Of a stretch of DNA of 64,000 nt, positions 50,001 through 54,516 are shown piece by piece. Origin of the DNA: Athripsodes cinereus (lineage: Eukaryota; Arthropoda; Insecta; Trichoptera; Leptoceridae); NCBI GenBank assembly GCA_947579605.1, contig OX388311.1:25608951-25672950 (forward strand), in the 5' to 3' direction. Position 1 is the stretch's first letter, and every line of letters starts with the position of its first letter. The translations under genes and the position numbers were made by a program. The notes beneath the pieces were generated by a model. It had not been told where the DNA came from. It saw nothing but the letters and a program-made list of their open reading frames with translations, and searched no databases.

Positions 50001-51802
50001 AATAGGAACATTTTATTGTGAAAAAAGAGTCATTGGAAGCTTTGTGGGTAAAATACGTAGTATATATTTGTCAATTTATTTTCATTAATTTACTTCTCTC
50101 TGTGTATATTTATCCTACAAGTAGGGTAATCAGTAGACTAGATTACATATTTAATGAATCTTACTATCTTTGTACATTTTCTAGCATTGTTGGTAATAAC
50201 ACTTTTAAACATTTTTTTTTTTCTGGTGGACATTTTATTCAAATATAATATAATATCTTTATTCATTTATTCATTTATTCATAAAATATTTACTTCACAT
50301 TTATATAAATAATACCACAATTATTTATGTAACAATTAACAATGCGTTGGTGTTGCTGCCCCACTAGGTACAATGCACCTGTATTGGGGAAATGATTTAT
50401 ATGAATATCATCTTGTTTTACTTATGTTTACTTTTTATACGTATCTGTTTCAGTGGAGTTTATATGAATGGTGGTGAGAGGATAGAGACAGAATCTGCTC
50501 CATCTCTTTCTCCCCAGCCAAATACTGACAATATCTCCAAGATAGCTGTGCCCACTGATTTCACGGTACTAATTGATAAGTAAGTAACAACATTTATTAT
50601 TTTATTTATATACATTTTTAAAACAACAACTTCGGGAGGTATGATCTTGAATGTTTTTACTATATTCCTTAACCCTTTATGTGCCAAGACAAGTAAAAAA
50701 TGTAGAAAATCAGGTACTTAATGCTTGTGTATTGAGTCAATACTATTTTTTTATTTATTGGTAAAAAGTACCAAACAACTTGATATATATGGTTTTCAAA
50801 AATAAAATAATTCCCTATCATCCACAAACATGTACCACAGTTAAGTCAATTATTTAGGTATCGCACATTCCACTCATTCATCTGTTCTCACTAGCATATC
50901 TCACAAGCAGCCATCGTTAACACAAAAACATTATCCCATCTTCTACACACTTGAAAGCTTACAAAGAAGAATAAGAGACTAACTCTGTTCCAGATATTAA
51001 TATTTGACATCTTATTATTTATTACTATGAAGGTGTGTTGTTGAACTTTGCCGCAACGTTAGGCATCAACTGCGAGGTAGTAGATTATTTAATGAGTCAC
51101 AGTAACAGTGGCTGACGACAATACTATGCACTATGAATTTGTACGAAGACATTGTTAAATAAAGCAGCACAATACATGACTCCCTCTCTATCTATCTATA
51201 CCATCAAGGCACATGCCACACGTAGGGTAGCCAGCAAATCAGCTGCATGTAATAAATATGCAAGCTGTCCTCTCCGTGCCAACAAAAATTAAGACATTCA
51301 GTAAGGGTGGAAAATCTCCTCGCTGAATTTAAGATTTAAAATGTCTTTAGTTTTCAAACTCCTGCCTTTTACAGGACACTCGAAAACTTGTGGAAAAGAG
51401 TGGGTTAGACAAATTCTTTGTTGGGTACTCTAAACATGAAGTTGTACAAAAATTATACGCCAATTTGCTCAACAACGCTCCCGTACATAGTGCATGGTCG
51501 TTATATAATTTAGCAACCCATTCACTGTCTCGCATTTTTCTGCAACTCAGATTTTTTCTATATTAAGTTTTTTTTACACTCAAATGTTCAACGTAAATAT
51601 ATACTCACCACTATATAATGAACATACTGGCTGTCCTCTTTTTGCCATAAAACATAAGACATCCATAACTTGTAATTTTAAGATGTAAGATTTTACATGA
51701 ATTGAAAATATTCAGATTATTTTTTAAAGACAATTATTTTATTTTTTCAGATATCACCAACGCAAAGAGCAGGAGAGGAGAGAGTGTACTATTCATGTAT
51801 AA
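22845..51802 (+). CDS. Dscam2-like: Dscam-family cell adhesion receptor, 29 visible exons, 5' incomplete
   Basis: Seen: 29 exons join in frame into 1592 codons plus a stop, with GT/AG at each junction. Domains (residues of the visible part): Ig4 1-82, Ig5 83-184, Ig6 185-277, Ig7 278-371, Ig8 372-469, Ig9 470-567, FN3-1 568-688, FN3-2 689-793, FN3-3 794-895, FN3-4 896-997, Ig10 998-about 1087, FN3-5 to 1183, FN3-6 1184-1279, transmembrane helix about 1305-1327, cytoplasmic tail 1328-1592. Known: this order is diagnostic of Dscam proteins, single-pass surface receptors for homophilic recognition in axon guidance, self-avoidance and synaptic layering. Inferred: a non-hypervariable paralogue, because no tandem arrays of alternative Ig exons are seen. 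The Ig4-Ig5 junction with TFIEQVLRPGP looks closest to Dscam2, but Dscam3 or Dscam4 is possible. The 5' exons (signal peptide, Ig1-3) are outside or unrecognised. Introns are 0.1 to about 3 kb and rich in transposon debris. Confidence 0.93.
23092..25418. other. Intron e1-e2
   Basis: 2.3 kb. Contains a LINE-C 3' fragment at about 23495-23622 (GGTCCTCGTAGAAAGCAAAC ... CCTACGGCACAAAAGAAGAAG) and otherwise AT-rich sequence without recognised features. Confidence 0.7.
23495..23622 (+). repeat. LINE-C 3' end fragment
   Basis: Aligns with 12150-12272: GG-CGTGGTCxT-GGTAGAAAGC at the start and ACCTACGGCACAAAAGAAGA at the end, followed by a GAA-type tail. The coding part is too mutated to read. Confidence 0.65.
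25419..25572 (+). CDS. Dscam2-like: Dscam-like exon e2: Ig5, first half
   Basis: Acceptor CTTTCAG, donor GTATAA. Phase 1 in, phase 2 out. Encodes the N-terminal half of Ig5 with TFIEQVLRPGPSVSLRC and core tryptophan in RFQWLLDGQ. The FIEQ-(x)n-PGP-V-LKC pattern is characteristic of Dscam Ig5. Confidence 0.92.
25672..25823 (+). CDS. Dscam2-like: Dscam-like exon e3: Ig5, second half
   Basis: Follows a 99-bp intron, the shortest in the gene. Acceptor TTTTTTCAG, donor GTTGGT. Phase 2 in, phase 1 out. Encodes YQIGQFIG and the DGGLYTCKAANALG signature with the second Ig cysteine, ending ARLNIYG as in other Dscam Ig5 domains. Confidence 0.93.
26020..26180 (+). repeat. Degenerate interspersed repeat, family D
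   Basis: Shares blocks with 4870-5080 and 1125-1245: CCGCATGTTGA, AAGGATAGATAAATATGGCA, CCACTTGGGATACGACATGA, GGGTGTAGAATAG. Possibly a decayed retroelement end. Confidence 0.4.
26335..26550. mobile_element. hAT-type MITE, copy 2
   Basis: Same family as 13742-13961 (about 90% alike by eye). Ends CAGTGGTTCCCAAA / TTCGGGAAACACTG; flanks TTCTATAC (26327-26334) and ATCTCTAC (26551-26558), an 8-bp duplication matching at 6 of 8. Its right flank is the CTATACCATTACGG start of a minus-strand rep-B fragment. It ends 98 bp upstream of exon e4. Confidence 0.85.
26559..26604 (-). repeat. rep-B tail fragment next to hAT MITE
   Basis: CATTACGGCATATCCTACAA TTGGAG is the reverse complement of the rep-B 3' end; only about 45 bp remain before exon e4. 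Confidence 0.7.
26649..26739 (+). CDS. Dscam2-like: Dscam-like exon e4: Ig6, first half
   Basis: Acceptor GTCTTTCAG, donor GTATGT. 91 nt, phase 1 in, phase 2 out. Encodes PPYVRSMGPVRAVSGRELTI then SCPYAGYPI, the start of Dscam Ig6 (xPYIR ... AVSGE ... CPVAGYPI). A rep-B fragment and a hAT MITE lie less than 320 bp upstream. Confidence 0.9.
27095..27282 (+). CDS. Dscam2-like: Dscam-like exon e5: Ig6, second half
   Basis: Acceptor TTTTTCAG, donor GTAAGT (consensus). Phase 2 in, phase 1 out. Holds the core tryptophan (SVKWEKVG) and the second cysteine (AGGYTCIVNGPDG), ending in a RRDIQVIV strand. The codon split at the e4/e5 junction gives PIN-SVKW. Confidence 0.92.
27343..27400 (-). repeat. 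LINE-A 3' end fragment, old
   Basis: GAGTGCAGGGTGGAAACAAG CCTCCTTCATTTAGGA resembles the minus-strand text at 3256-3300. It is opposite in orientation to the LINE-A copy immediately downstream. Confidence 0.5.
27440..27935 (+). pseudogene. LINE-A reverse transcriptase C-terminal pseudogene
   Basis: First frame: SGLSIRTKCRLFNACIIPIL, LYGCESWHLT, then a stop. After a frameshift: LENKCLRRILDVRWYEHVTN, VISVIQERRWSWLGHVLRMP, FRPQGFRWPGRPSF, GMSWKEVTQLAQRCSEWRRL. This is the C-terminal part of a non-LTR retrotransposon ORF2 protein (YGCE.W motif, RWLGHVLRM, GRP). Ends in stop TGA and a (GATGAT)n tail. Broken by at least one frameshift and stop. Confidence 0.9.
28236..28381 (+). CDS. Dscam2-like: Dscam-like exon e6: Ig7, first half
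   Basis: Acceptor TTTTCCAG, donor GTTAGT. Phase 1 in, phase 0 out. Encodes PPEIEPFSFP, cysteine in AQVSCSVTSGDMP and tryptophan in YFSWYKDD, matching the first half of Dscam Ig7. The frame stays open past the donor into the intron until 28798, but that extension shows no Ig features. Confidence 0.92.
29104..29145 (-). repeat. Single terminus of a pogo-like transposon
   Basis: Ends in GTCGGATTTCCGGGGGTCCACTG followed by TA; reverse complement CAGTGGACCCCCGGAAATCC looks like a TA-flanked Tigger/pogo terminus. The partner end is not evident (a weak AATCCGACAAATTC match lies at 29079). Confidence 0.45.
29740..30330 (-). pseudogene. LINE-A relic split by a tRNA-derived SINE
   Basis: Minus-strand translation of about 30330-30165 resembles the LINE-A SVIQERRW ... 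KRALFFRPQ segment (here SVMQERDN, KRAVYFRPQDFQQPG). After the SINE, 29960-29830 gives NDIRALEMSRDDSGKLTQRH then SEFWLCTA, matching NDIRAQGMSWKEVTQLAQRCSEW. Both halves belong to one inserted copy. Confidence 0.8.
29962..30158 (-). mobile_element. tRNA-derived SINE, copy 1
   Basis: On the minus strand: GTTCGTCGGTAGCCTGGAGGTAGAG (A-box-like region), then GGTTCGATCCC (perfect B-box GGTTCGANNCC), a body with CTTTCACGACACAAGCTTTT, and a poly-A tail (poly-T 29966-29989). About 190 bp. Very like 57275-57446, so the family was recently active. Confidence 0.88.
30529..30664 (+). CDS. Dscam2-like: Dscam-like exon e7: Ig7, second half
   Basis: Acceptor GTTTCCAG, donor GTACAA. Phase 0 in, phase 1 out. 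Encodes SNLVFKDVTSRHSGQYTC and ends NYTADLYVK. In Drosophila Dscam1 and Dscam2 the Ig7 region is encoded by mutually exclusive exons. I read both flanking introns (28382-30528 and 30665-33688) and saw no second copy of either half. Confidence 0.92.
30836..31066. repeat. Two rep-B fragments head to head
   Basis: 30836-30910 is + (TTGGTCTCGCACTCTTTTCT, GGCAGGTATTCG); 30930-31066 is - (ATTGAAGATGGTAAATTTCT, GGCATTTACAGGACACTTGA, GAGAGACCTATTC). Together they could form a hairpin in the intron transcript. Confidence 0.6.
31391..31649. mobile_element. MITE with 15-bp perfect terminal inverted repeats
   Basis: TAGAGATGGGGTGAC at 31391-31405 and GTCACCCCATCTCTA at 31635-31649. Subterminal TAGTCG / CGATT-type text also pairs weakly. 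hAT-like in look (GAGATGGGG termini), but I see no clear 8-bp duplication. Inside the e7-e8 intron. Confidence 0.7.
33222..33355. mobile_element. Foldback MITE upstream of exon e8
   Basis: AAACTTTACC...TTACCACTTATATTTTATTC pairs with GAATAAAATATTAGTGGTAT...GGTAAAGTTT; a smaller TTTGACA...TGTCAAA hairpin is at the centre. Near-palindrome, no coding. Confidence 0.75.
33689..33808 (+). CDS. Dscam2-like: Dscam-like exon e8: Ig8, first half
   Basis: Follows a 3-kb intron. The acceptor is ACACGGATAG, with a poor polypyrimidine tract next to it; donor GTTTGT. Phase 1 in and out. Encodes VPPKWDGEPVD, cysteine in LVLHCRTTGSP and tryptophan in ITWLKKR, the first half of Ig8 (PPRW...C...P.I.WKK). Confidence 0.9.
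34598..34771 (+). CDS. Dscam2-like: Dscam-like exon e9: Ig8, second half
   Basis: Acceptor TTTTTCAG, donor GTAAGT. Phase 1 in and out. Encodes NGTLLIEEV, NDEGEYMCKAENGVGIPLSK and a closing VITVAIN strand, the typical Dscam Ig8 C-terminal half (G.LLI..V...EG.Y.C.A.NG.G..LSK). Confidence 0.93.
35026..36265. mobile_element. Non-autonomous TA-flanked DNA transposon (mariner/pogo-like), 1.24 kb
   Basis: 25-bp inverted termini with one mismatch: CAGTCGATTCCGCTTAATTG at 35026 and the reverse complement ending at 36265, each flanked by TA (35024-35025, 36266-36267). Eight TGTCCCAATTAAGCGG-type motifs cluster at the ends (two on the left besides the terminus, four on the right). The middle has no transposase frame. 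It fills most of the e9-e10 intron. Confidence 0.88.
36304..36448 (+). CDS. Dscam2-like: Dscam-like exon e10: Ig9, first half
   Basis: Acceptor GATTTTAG, donor GTAAGA. Phase 1 in, phase 2 out. Encodes RFEVPSKNVTARRNEPITLI then CDVIGDNPIQVQW. The preceding 38 bp are all that separate it from the end of a DNA transposon at 35026-36265. Confidence 0.92.
36808..36956 (+). CDS. Dscam2-like: Dscam-like exon e11: Ig9, second half
   Basis: Acceptor AATTTTTAG, donor GTATGT. Phase 2 in, phase 1 out. Encodes SELMTDSGMRSQLYIGRTDR followed by QDSGVYKCQAVNAYG, ending in HFIYLSVQ, which leads into the first FN3 domain. Confidence 0.93.
37388..37420 (+). repeat. rep-B 3' fragment
   Basis: ACTACCCCACTTGTGTGGGA AATGCTGTT resembles the end of rep-B (GGCTACCCCACTTGTGGGAT). 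Only about 33 bp. Confidence 0.4.
37486..37702 (+). CDS. Dscam2-like: Dscam-like exon e12: FN3-1, first part
   Basis: Acceptor ATATTTCAG, donor GTAAGT. Phase 1 in, phase 2 out. Encodes ERPDIPHSLMVLEVGSHSVR then LGWIQSFDGNAPLLGYSLQV: the FN3 pattern with the B-strand tryptophan and the P-L-x-x-Y C strand. Confidence 0.92.
38130..38275 (+). CDS. Dscam2-like: Dscam-like exon e13: FN3-1, second part
   Basis: Acceptor CTGTTTCAG, donor GTAGGA. Phase 2 in, phase 1 out. Encodes SGLRPYTKYAIRIQALNVID, the FN3 'L.P.T.Y.IR..A.N' core, ending in VMVKTQEE. The donor is weaker than its neighbours. Confidence 0.92.
38483..38518. repeat. Perfect intronic hairpin, 16-bp arms
   Basis: TTATGTAATTTGAAAC, spacer AAGT, then GTTTCAAATTACATAA. 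Lies in the 561-bp e13-e14 intron, 319 bp before the acceptor. Confidence 0.85.
38837..39151 (+). CDS. Dscam2-like: Dscam-like exon e14: FN3-2, complete domain
   Basis: The longest visible exon (315 nt) and one of only two to hold nearly a whole domain. Acceptor GTATTTCAG, donor GTAAAT. Phase 1 in and out. Encodes APSEPPQNVQVLIGGSGELR, VMWMSPPRDTWNGELLGFMV, then GLRKYTKYAVTVKAFNSVAA and GPPSPSITATTLEG, the classic FN3 start, C-strand and F/G strand motifs. Local GC is well above the surrounding introns. Confidence 0.94.
39152..42103. other. Intron e14-e15
   Basis: 2.95 kb, the second longest of the visible gene. Open frames at 39346, 40445 and 40828 show no family resemblance I can support. 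GC rises at 40920-41240 and 41740-41880, which hints at old mobile-element coding sequence, but I could not identify it. Confidence 0.5.
42104..42250 (+). CDS. Dscam2-like: Dscam-like exon e15: FN3-3, first part
   Basis: Follows a 2.95-kb intron. Acceptor CCTTTTAG, donor GTAAGA. Phase 1 in and out. Encodes VPESAPIDVSCIALSAVSIK and VAWQPPPTEYHGGLIQGYKV, the FN3 opening and C strand found in Dscam FN3-3 (PPxxxxNGxIxxYKVxY). Confidence 0.92.
43421..43579 (+). CDS. Dscam2-like: Dscam-like exon e16: FN3-3, second part
   Basis: Acceptor TTGTTTTCAG, donor GTAAGT. Phase 1 in and out. Encodes LHGLHKYTNYSIQVLAYTNA followed by GDGKRSPP, closely matching the 'L.GL.KYTNYS.QVLA.T..GDG..S.P' signature of Dscam FN3-3. 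Confidence 0.94.
43841..43970 (+). CDS. Dscam2-like: Dscam-like exon e17: FN3-4, first part
   Basis: Acceptor GTTTTTTCAG, donor GTAAGG. Phase 1 in, phase 2 out. Encodes MPSPPVRIKALAISGEAILV and SWLAPLNPNGIITHYTVYHR, matching Dscam FN3-4 (ILVSW..P..PNG.IT.Y.VY). Confidence 0.93.
44472..44647 (+). CDS. Dscam2-like: Dscam-like exon e18: FN3-4, second part
   Basis: Acceptor GGCTTTTTTCAG, donor GTAAAA. Phase 2 in, phase 1 out. Encodes YEIKNVAEHQLYEFWVSAST and RSGEGEPTS, the conserved 'YEFWV.AST..GEG' segment of Dscam FN3-4. Confidence 0.94.
45016..45195 (+). CDS. Dscam2-like: Dscam-like exon e19: Ig10, first part
   Basis: Acceptor CAATTGCAG, donor GTAAGT. Phase 1 in and out. Encodes APARIASFSETIRKPVGSPL, TLPCLAVGSPVPRSRWLH and YQVTPQGNLLIHS. 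The PARIxSF start and the isolated Ig between FN3-4 and FN3-5 are a Dscam hallmark. Confidence 0.94.
45255..45495 (+). repeat. LINE-A 3' fragment, old copy in intron e19-e20
   Basis: Aligns block by block with 27660-27900 (GAGAGATGATGATTTTGGCT; TTTCCAAAGATAGTTGACTA; CGTGGACAACCCTTTTTCAC; GAATGGAGGGGTTTGTTTCT) but with many changes. Same strand as the gene. Confidence 0.7.
45615..45803 (+). CDS. Dscam2-like: Dscam-like exon e20: end of Ig10 and start of FN3-5
   Basis: Acceptor GTAATTTCAG, donor GTAAAT. Phase 1 in and out. Encodes SGNFTCTASNLYGEDSITYS (second Ig10 cysteine), then PPSAPSLGLQYTTSSAIKIH and WQSPTNGGSPIQ, the opening of FN3-5. One exon crossing an Ig-FN3 border without an intron is also seen in other Dscam genes. 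Confidence 0.93.
46432..46620 (+). CDS. Dscam2-like: Dscam-like exon e21: FN3-5, second part
   Basis: Acceptor TCGTTTTTAG, donor GTAAGT. Phase 1 in and out. Encodes GFSLHFKAEKDVSWQTLELS and ALENLKCGTLYLIRIQAHNR, with the conserved 'L.CGT.Y.....A.N..G.G..S' pattern (here VAAGRMS), ending STSTRGS. Confidence 0.93.
46846..47133 (+). CDS. Dscam2-like: Dscam-like exon e22: FN3-6, complete domain
   Basis: Acceptor TATTTACAG; the donor is GTTCGT, the weakest in the gene, but the phase (1 in, 1 out) and the join to e23 require it. Encodes PIAPKSPEMVSSNSTAIKLN, WRDGGCPITKLHVEYR and LQAGQWYQLKLSVGSDAG. The 'W.DGGCP......V.Y' core is the most conserved element of Dscam FN3-6. Confidence 0.92.
47352..47505 (+). 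CDS. Dscam2-like: Dscam-like exon e23: juxtamembrane linker and transmembrane helix
   Basis: Acceptor ACTATTGCAG, donor GTTAGT. Phase 1 in, phase 2 out. Encodes the linker ERIPPLDPGIALAGAG and a hydrophobic run of about 23 residues starting FLLPVASAALLIAALTLLAC, then basic KTQR as a stop-transfer signal. A single helix after FN3-6 gives a type I topology with the Ig/FN3 chain outside. Confidence 0.94.
47597..47748 (+). CDS. Dscam2-like: Dscam-like exon e24: membrane-proximal cytoplasmic tail
   Basis: Acceptor ATTTTCTAG, donor GTGAAA. Phase 2 in, phase 1 out, after a 91-bp intron. Encodes LRCLMMKRYSHKDRKLSESN, then an acidic/basic stretch and a serine-rich end (YSSSSINGNEKSNDDSS). Charged and low in hydrophobic residues, as expected just inside the membrane. 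Confidence 0.9.
48006..48197 (+). CDS. Dscam2-like: Dscam-like exon e25: cytoplasmic tail with YEISPYATF motif
   Basis: Acceptor TGCTTTTACAG, donor GTAATT. 192 nt, phase 1 in and out, so it can be skipped without a frameshift. Begins with ELYEISPYATF, the ISPYATF tyrosine motif found in cytoplasmic tails of many insect Dscam proteins and thought to recruit SH2/SH3 adaptors. It continues with glycine/arginine-rich and basic sequence. A retrotransposon fragment begins 15 bp inside the downstream intron. Confidence 0.92.
48213..48477 (+). mobile_element. LINE-A, 5'-truncated, with 13-bp TSD next to exon e25
   Basis: About 97% identical by eye to 27650-27935 apart from a short deletion. AATTAGAAATATA occurs at 48200-48212 and 48478-48490, a perfect target-site duplication. 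3' end is GAGATGATGATGATGATG. The insertion site is 15 bp past the last base of exon e25. Confidence 0.95.
48587..48781 (+). CDS. Dscam2-like: Dscam-like exon e26: Gly/Arg-rich cytoplasmic tail
   Basis: Acceptor ATTTTGCAG, donor GTAATT. 195 nt, phase 1 in and out (skippable). Encodes DESSLSKAMTVELRGTQYGR, a G/R/P-rich stretch, then an acidic serine cluster (TTDSDDNSDSPGNTTT). No globular domain is expected. The GC is locally high, which supports coding. Confidence 0.88.
48951..49112 (-). repeat. rep-B copy, degenerate, intron e26-e27
   Basis: CATTCAGGATGGGTGGCAAA, CTTACGGAAAAGAGTGG and GGGTATTCCACGG are rep-B blocks in reverse. The 3' part of the element is missing. Confidence 0.7.
49230..49299 (+). 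CDS. Dscam2-like: Dscam-like exon e27: short tail exon with overlapping stop if unspliced
   Basis: Acceptor AATATTACAG, donor GTAGAC. 70 nt, phase 1 in, phase 2 out. Encodes SRCVSPVSGERSYTPGRLTR. If the donor is not used, the reading frame meets TAG at 49301-49303 and the protein ends two codons later as ...CSR. Splicing to e28 restores SSGVYMNGG and the longer tail. Confidence 0.82.
49715..49880 (-). repeat. Non-LTR retrotransposon 3' UTR
   Basis: Minus strand reads ...GTTGAAAGAAATCGCTTACG ... ATTATTATTCTAAAAATATC ... AAGAGTTATTTACTTATTTA. Same layout as the jockey-like 3' ends at 14765-14880 (GTTGGAAGAAATCGC then (AATA)n). Confidence 0.55.
50107..50150 (-). repeat. rep-B tail fragment
   Basis: ATCCTACAAGTAGGGTAATC AGTAGACTAG matches the reversed 3' end of rep-B with several changes. 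Confidence 0.4.
50454..50579 (+). CDS. Dscam2-like: Dscam-like exon e28: symmetric cytoplasmic cassette
   Basis: Acceptor TCTGTTTCAG, donor GTAAGT. 126 nt, phase 2 in and out (skippable; e27 can also join e29 in frame). Encodes VYMNGGERIETESAPSLSPQ and NISKIAVPTDFTVLIDK. Serine/proline-rich, with one tyrosine (VYMNG) in a YMNx context that resembles SH2-binding sites. Confidence 0.83.
50865..51100 (-). repeat. Repeat shared with the interior of the 35026-36265 transposon
   Basis: The reverse complement of 50875-50925 (GATGGCTGCTTGTGAGATAT GCTAGTGAGAACAGATGAAT) matches 35716-35755 (GATGGCTGTTTGTGCGATAA GCTAGTGAGAACAGATGAAG). It may be a fragment of a related element. Confidence 0.5.
51186..51435 (-). 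mobile_element. rep-B copy in the last intron
   Basis: Minus strand, all blocks present: TCTATCTATCTATACCATCA tail, GGGTAGCCAGCAAATCAGCT, GCAAGCTGTCCTCTCCGTGC, CCTGCCTTTTACAGGACACT, then GTTGGGTACTC. Ends in a (TATC)n tail rather than (TAG)n. Confidence 0.8.
51751..51802 (+). CDS. Dscam2-like: Dscam-like exon e29: C-terminus and stop
   Basis: Acceptor TATTTTTTCAG. Phase 2 in; 16 further codons after the split codon, then TAA at 51800-51802. Encodes YHQRKEQERRECTIHV. The final I-H-V fits a class II PDZ ligand (hydrophobic-x-hydrophobic); this is an inference from the motif alone. The sequence after the stop is AT-rich 3' UTR. Confidence 0.84.
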
Positions 51803-51899
51803 AGCTATAATATATTAATTATTATTATGTACCTACTGTTATTTAAAATTTCATAATATATTTATGGAACATAGTTGTATTATAAAATAATAATAACTT

Positions 51900-51905
51900 A
51901 ATAAA
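51900..51905 (+). promoter_or_regulatory. First AATAAA after the Dscam stop codon
   Basis: AATAAA lies 98 nt after the TAA. It could serve a short 3' UTR, but the region is so AT-rich that AATAAA recurs many times downstream, so the true cleavage site is not determined. Confidence 0.3.
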
Positions 51906-52530
51906 ATTAAAAATATGATAATATTATTAAATTAAAATTAATGAATGTCAAAATATTGTTAAGTGAATTTATAAAGGACCAATCCTTAACTAAGATCATT
52001 CTTTTTATACTTTTTCTCACTTCTTCTAATTTGATTTATACAATGTTAAATTACTTAAACATTTTCCAATTGATGTGTCTGATTGGTTTTGTCGTCTGAG
52101 CGTTGTGTTTCAGTTAAGAAAAACAAAAAAAATCAAAAATATTCTAAACATTACTGATTTTATTTGAATCATTAGGAAATTTAACGATAATATTTCAAAT
52201 ATATAAATGCAGTTTTATTTAAAATGAGATGATACCTAAATGTTTGATATATACAAGGAACAGTGGTCTTTCAATATGACTTGAGATCCTAAATCATTCA
52301 TTCACAATTGAAAGACAAGAATGATGTTCTTATTGTTTTGTTGCATGATAAATGGATCTGTTTTCATATTATTGAAAAGGAATAATACGAAAGAATATTG
52401 TCTTTAACATTTTACAAATTTCATTATTTTGGTGTTAACACCATGAAAGGTCATTTTTCAAATTGATAAAAACAAATAAAACGACAACACAATTTTCTTT
52501 CACTTATAATTAAATGCCTAGTTTTTAAGA

Positions 52531-52572
52531 GTCTGACACTGAAGACGGACTAGTTCCGAAAGGCCTCTGCCA
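52531..52572 (+). repeat. GAAGAC...CGAAAGGCCTCT repeat motif
   Basis: ACTGAAGACGGACTAGTTCC followed by GAAAGGCCTCTGCC. A close relative (GGACTTGTTACGAAAGGCCT) is in the insert at 18602-18776, so it is a dispersed element end rather than unique UTR sequence. Confidence 0.4.
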
Positions 52573-54516
52573 TTTTATTTATTTATTAAGTGATAAAAAA
52601 CAGTGTTTTCGTTTTACTCATTTTATATATTAATATTTTAGTTATGGATTGGTCCTCACGTTATAATAATAATAATTATTATGAACGACTGTACAATTAA
52701 TTGAAAATGAAACATATCAGAATAGACTGGTTATTTAAATATACAATATATTATATTATGATAATAATGTTTTAAATATTATCATGTATTATTTATTTTA
52801 AATAAATAAATATTAAAAAAATATATATTGAAGCAGTGTGCTGAATAAGGATATATTTATATGTACTTATAAAGAGGCTACCACATATTGGCCGAGTTTT
52901 GGCGATTATATCTACCTACTTGCGATAGTATCGATGGTGTAATTGTGTAAGCTTGGCCATCATTGTTTGTAGTTGTGTATATTCAATAAGATGTAAGTTT
53001 TTCAATGAGACCCCAAAACGATATCTAGGTCTCCACAGTCATCATAATACAAAATTAAGAAGACGGAGCATTTGGTAAATGAATAAATCAACAAATTATT
53101 TAGATACCTGCACATTCACCATTGTAATTATCCCCCCCCCCCTCCCCCAATTTTGGCTAATATACAGAAATGGTATAAATATGTTCTAAGCAAATACATT
53201 TCTGATTTGGTTCCATTAACTATGAATATTTTTTTCATAAAGAACCTTATTCATGAGTATTCTTAGCAAATAGGGTAAGTAGGACCCCCCCCCCCCCCTT
53301 TGGATGGAGATCTCGAAAATTATAAAGTAGGTATGGAAAATTAGTGTAGAAATAGGAAGTTTTTCCCTCCCTCTTTAGAAATCAGATTTAATATAAAATG
53401 GTTTCAAAATTGTACAAAAATAATTAGGTCATGAAATATATCTCACATTTCTATGTCAAATTGAAAATTTGAGTCCAAAATTTTTCTAAGCTACTGCCCC
53501 CTTAGGAAGAGTACTGGGTATGCCCTTGCCCTTATTCAAACCATCCCACTTGTCGGAGATGCCATGACGGTATGAATAAATGAATGAACCCTTATTCGAG
53601 ACACTGCCTCAATTGTTTATGATATAACATGATTGATTAATGGATGATATAAAGAAAACTATGATAATTAATGAATTTCCTGATATTTTATTTTATTGTT
53701 GTTGATATTATTATTAATGAATTACTTATGTAATTGTAATTAATACTGATGATAAGACCTAAGTACTTATACACATTTTTGCCTAAATGTATAAATACTT
53801 CATTGGAAATAAAATTATTGCGTGTATACTTCAGTGTTTCAATATTTACTTACCCTTTTCTCTTACTTACAGAAACAGAATGAAACAGTGTTGTCTGGTA
53901 GATATTGCATGGCAACAAATTTGCCTTTGAACAAATTTTTTATGTTTGATTTCTTTCATTATGTATTCTTCTATTCTGTTTTCTGTTCACTAAAGTTTTA
54001 TTAATTTATAATTAGTAATAAATTTGCCTTGGGTCATATTTTCTATGTTTGATTATTCTTTCAATATGTATTTTTTCATTTGTATTTTCTGTTCAATAAA
54101 GTTTTTTTTTATTTTTAATTAGGTATTTAACTTCTAAATGAATACATCCTTTCTACTTTGTGTCTAAAAATTATACTTCATTTTTTTTTAAATACTTACC
54201 TACTTGATTTTGTTAGAATAGCTTTTTGACTTTCAAAATCTCTAGTTCTTGTAAATTCTATTTTACTTCAGCCTAAATGATACAAAATAATGATTCCAAG
54301 TCATATTTTGATTCCATTTGAATTTATGTAGAAAAATATTGCAACATTATTTCTTTAAAAATGTTGTCATAGCTTCTACCGAGTATGGCTATTGTTAATT
54401 TGAGCAATATCCTATGTATTATTGTCTATTGCTCAAAGGATATTCAACGATAGCTGTATGAAATGAATACTCTGTTTTATCATCAACAAATTTTCCATTG
54501 ATCCAGAAGACCCGTA

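Noticed and set aside
53131..53300. Poly-C tracts as functional elements
   Set aside because: Simple homopolymers with no partner sequence; likely polymerase slippage or assembly noise.
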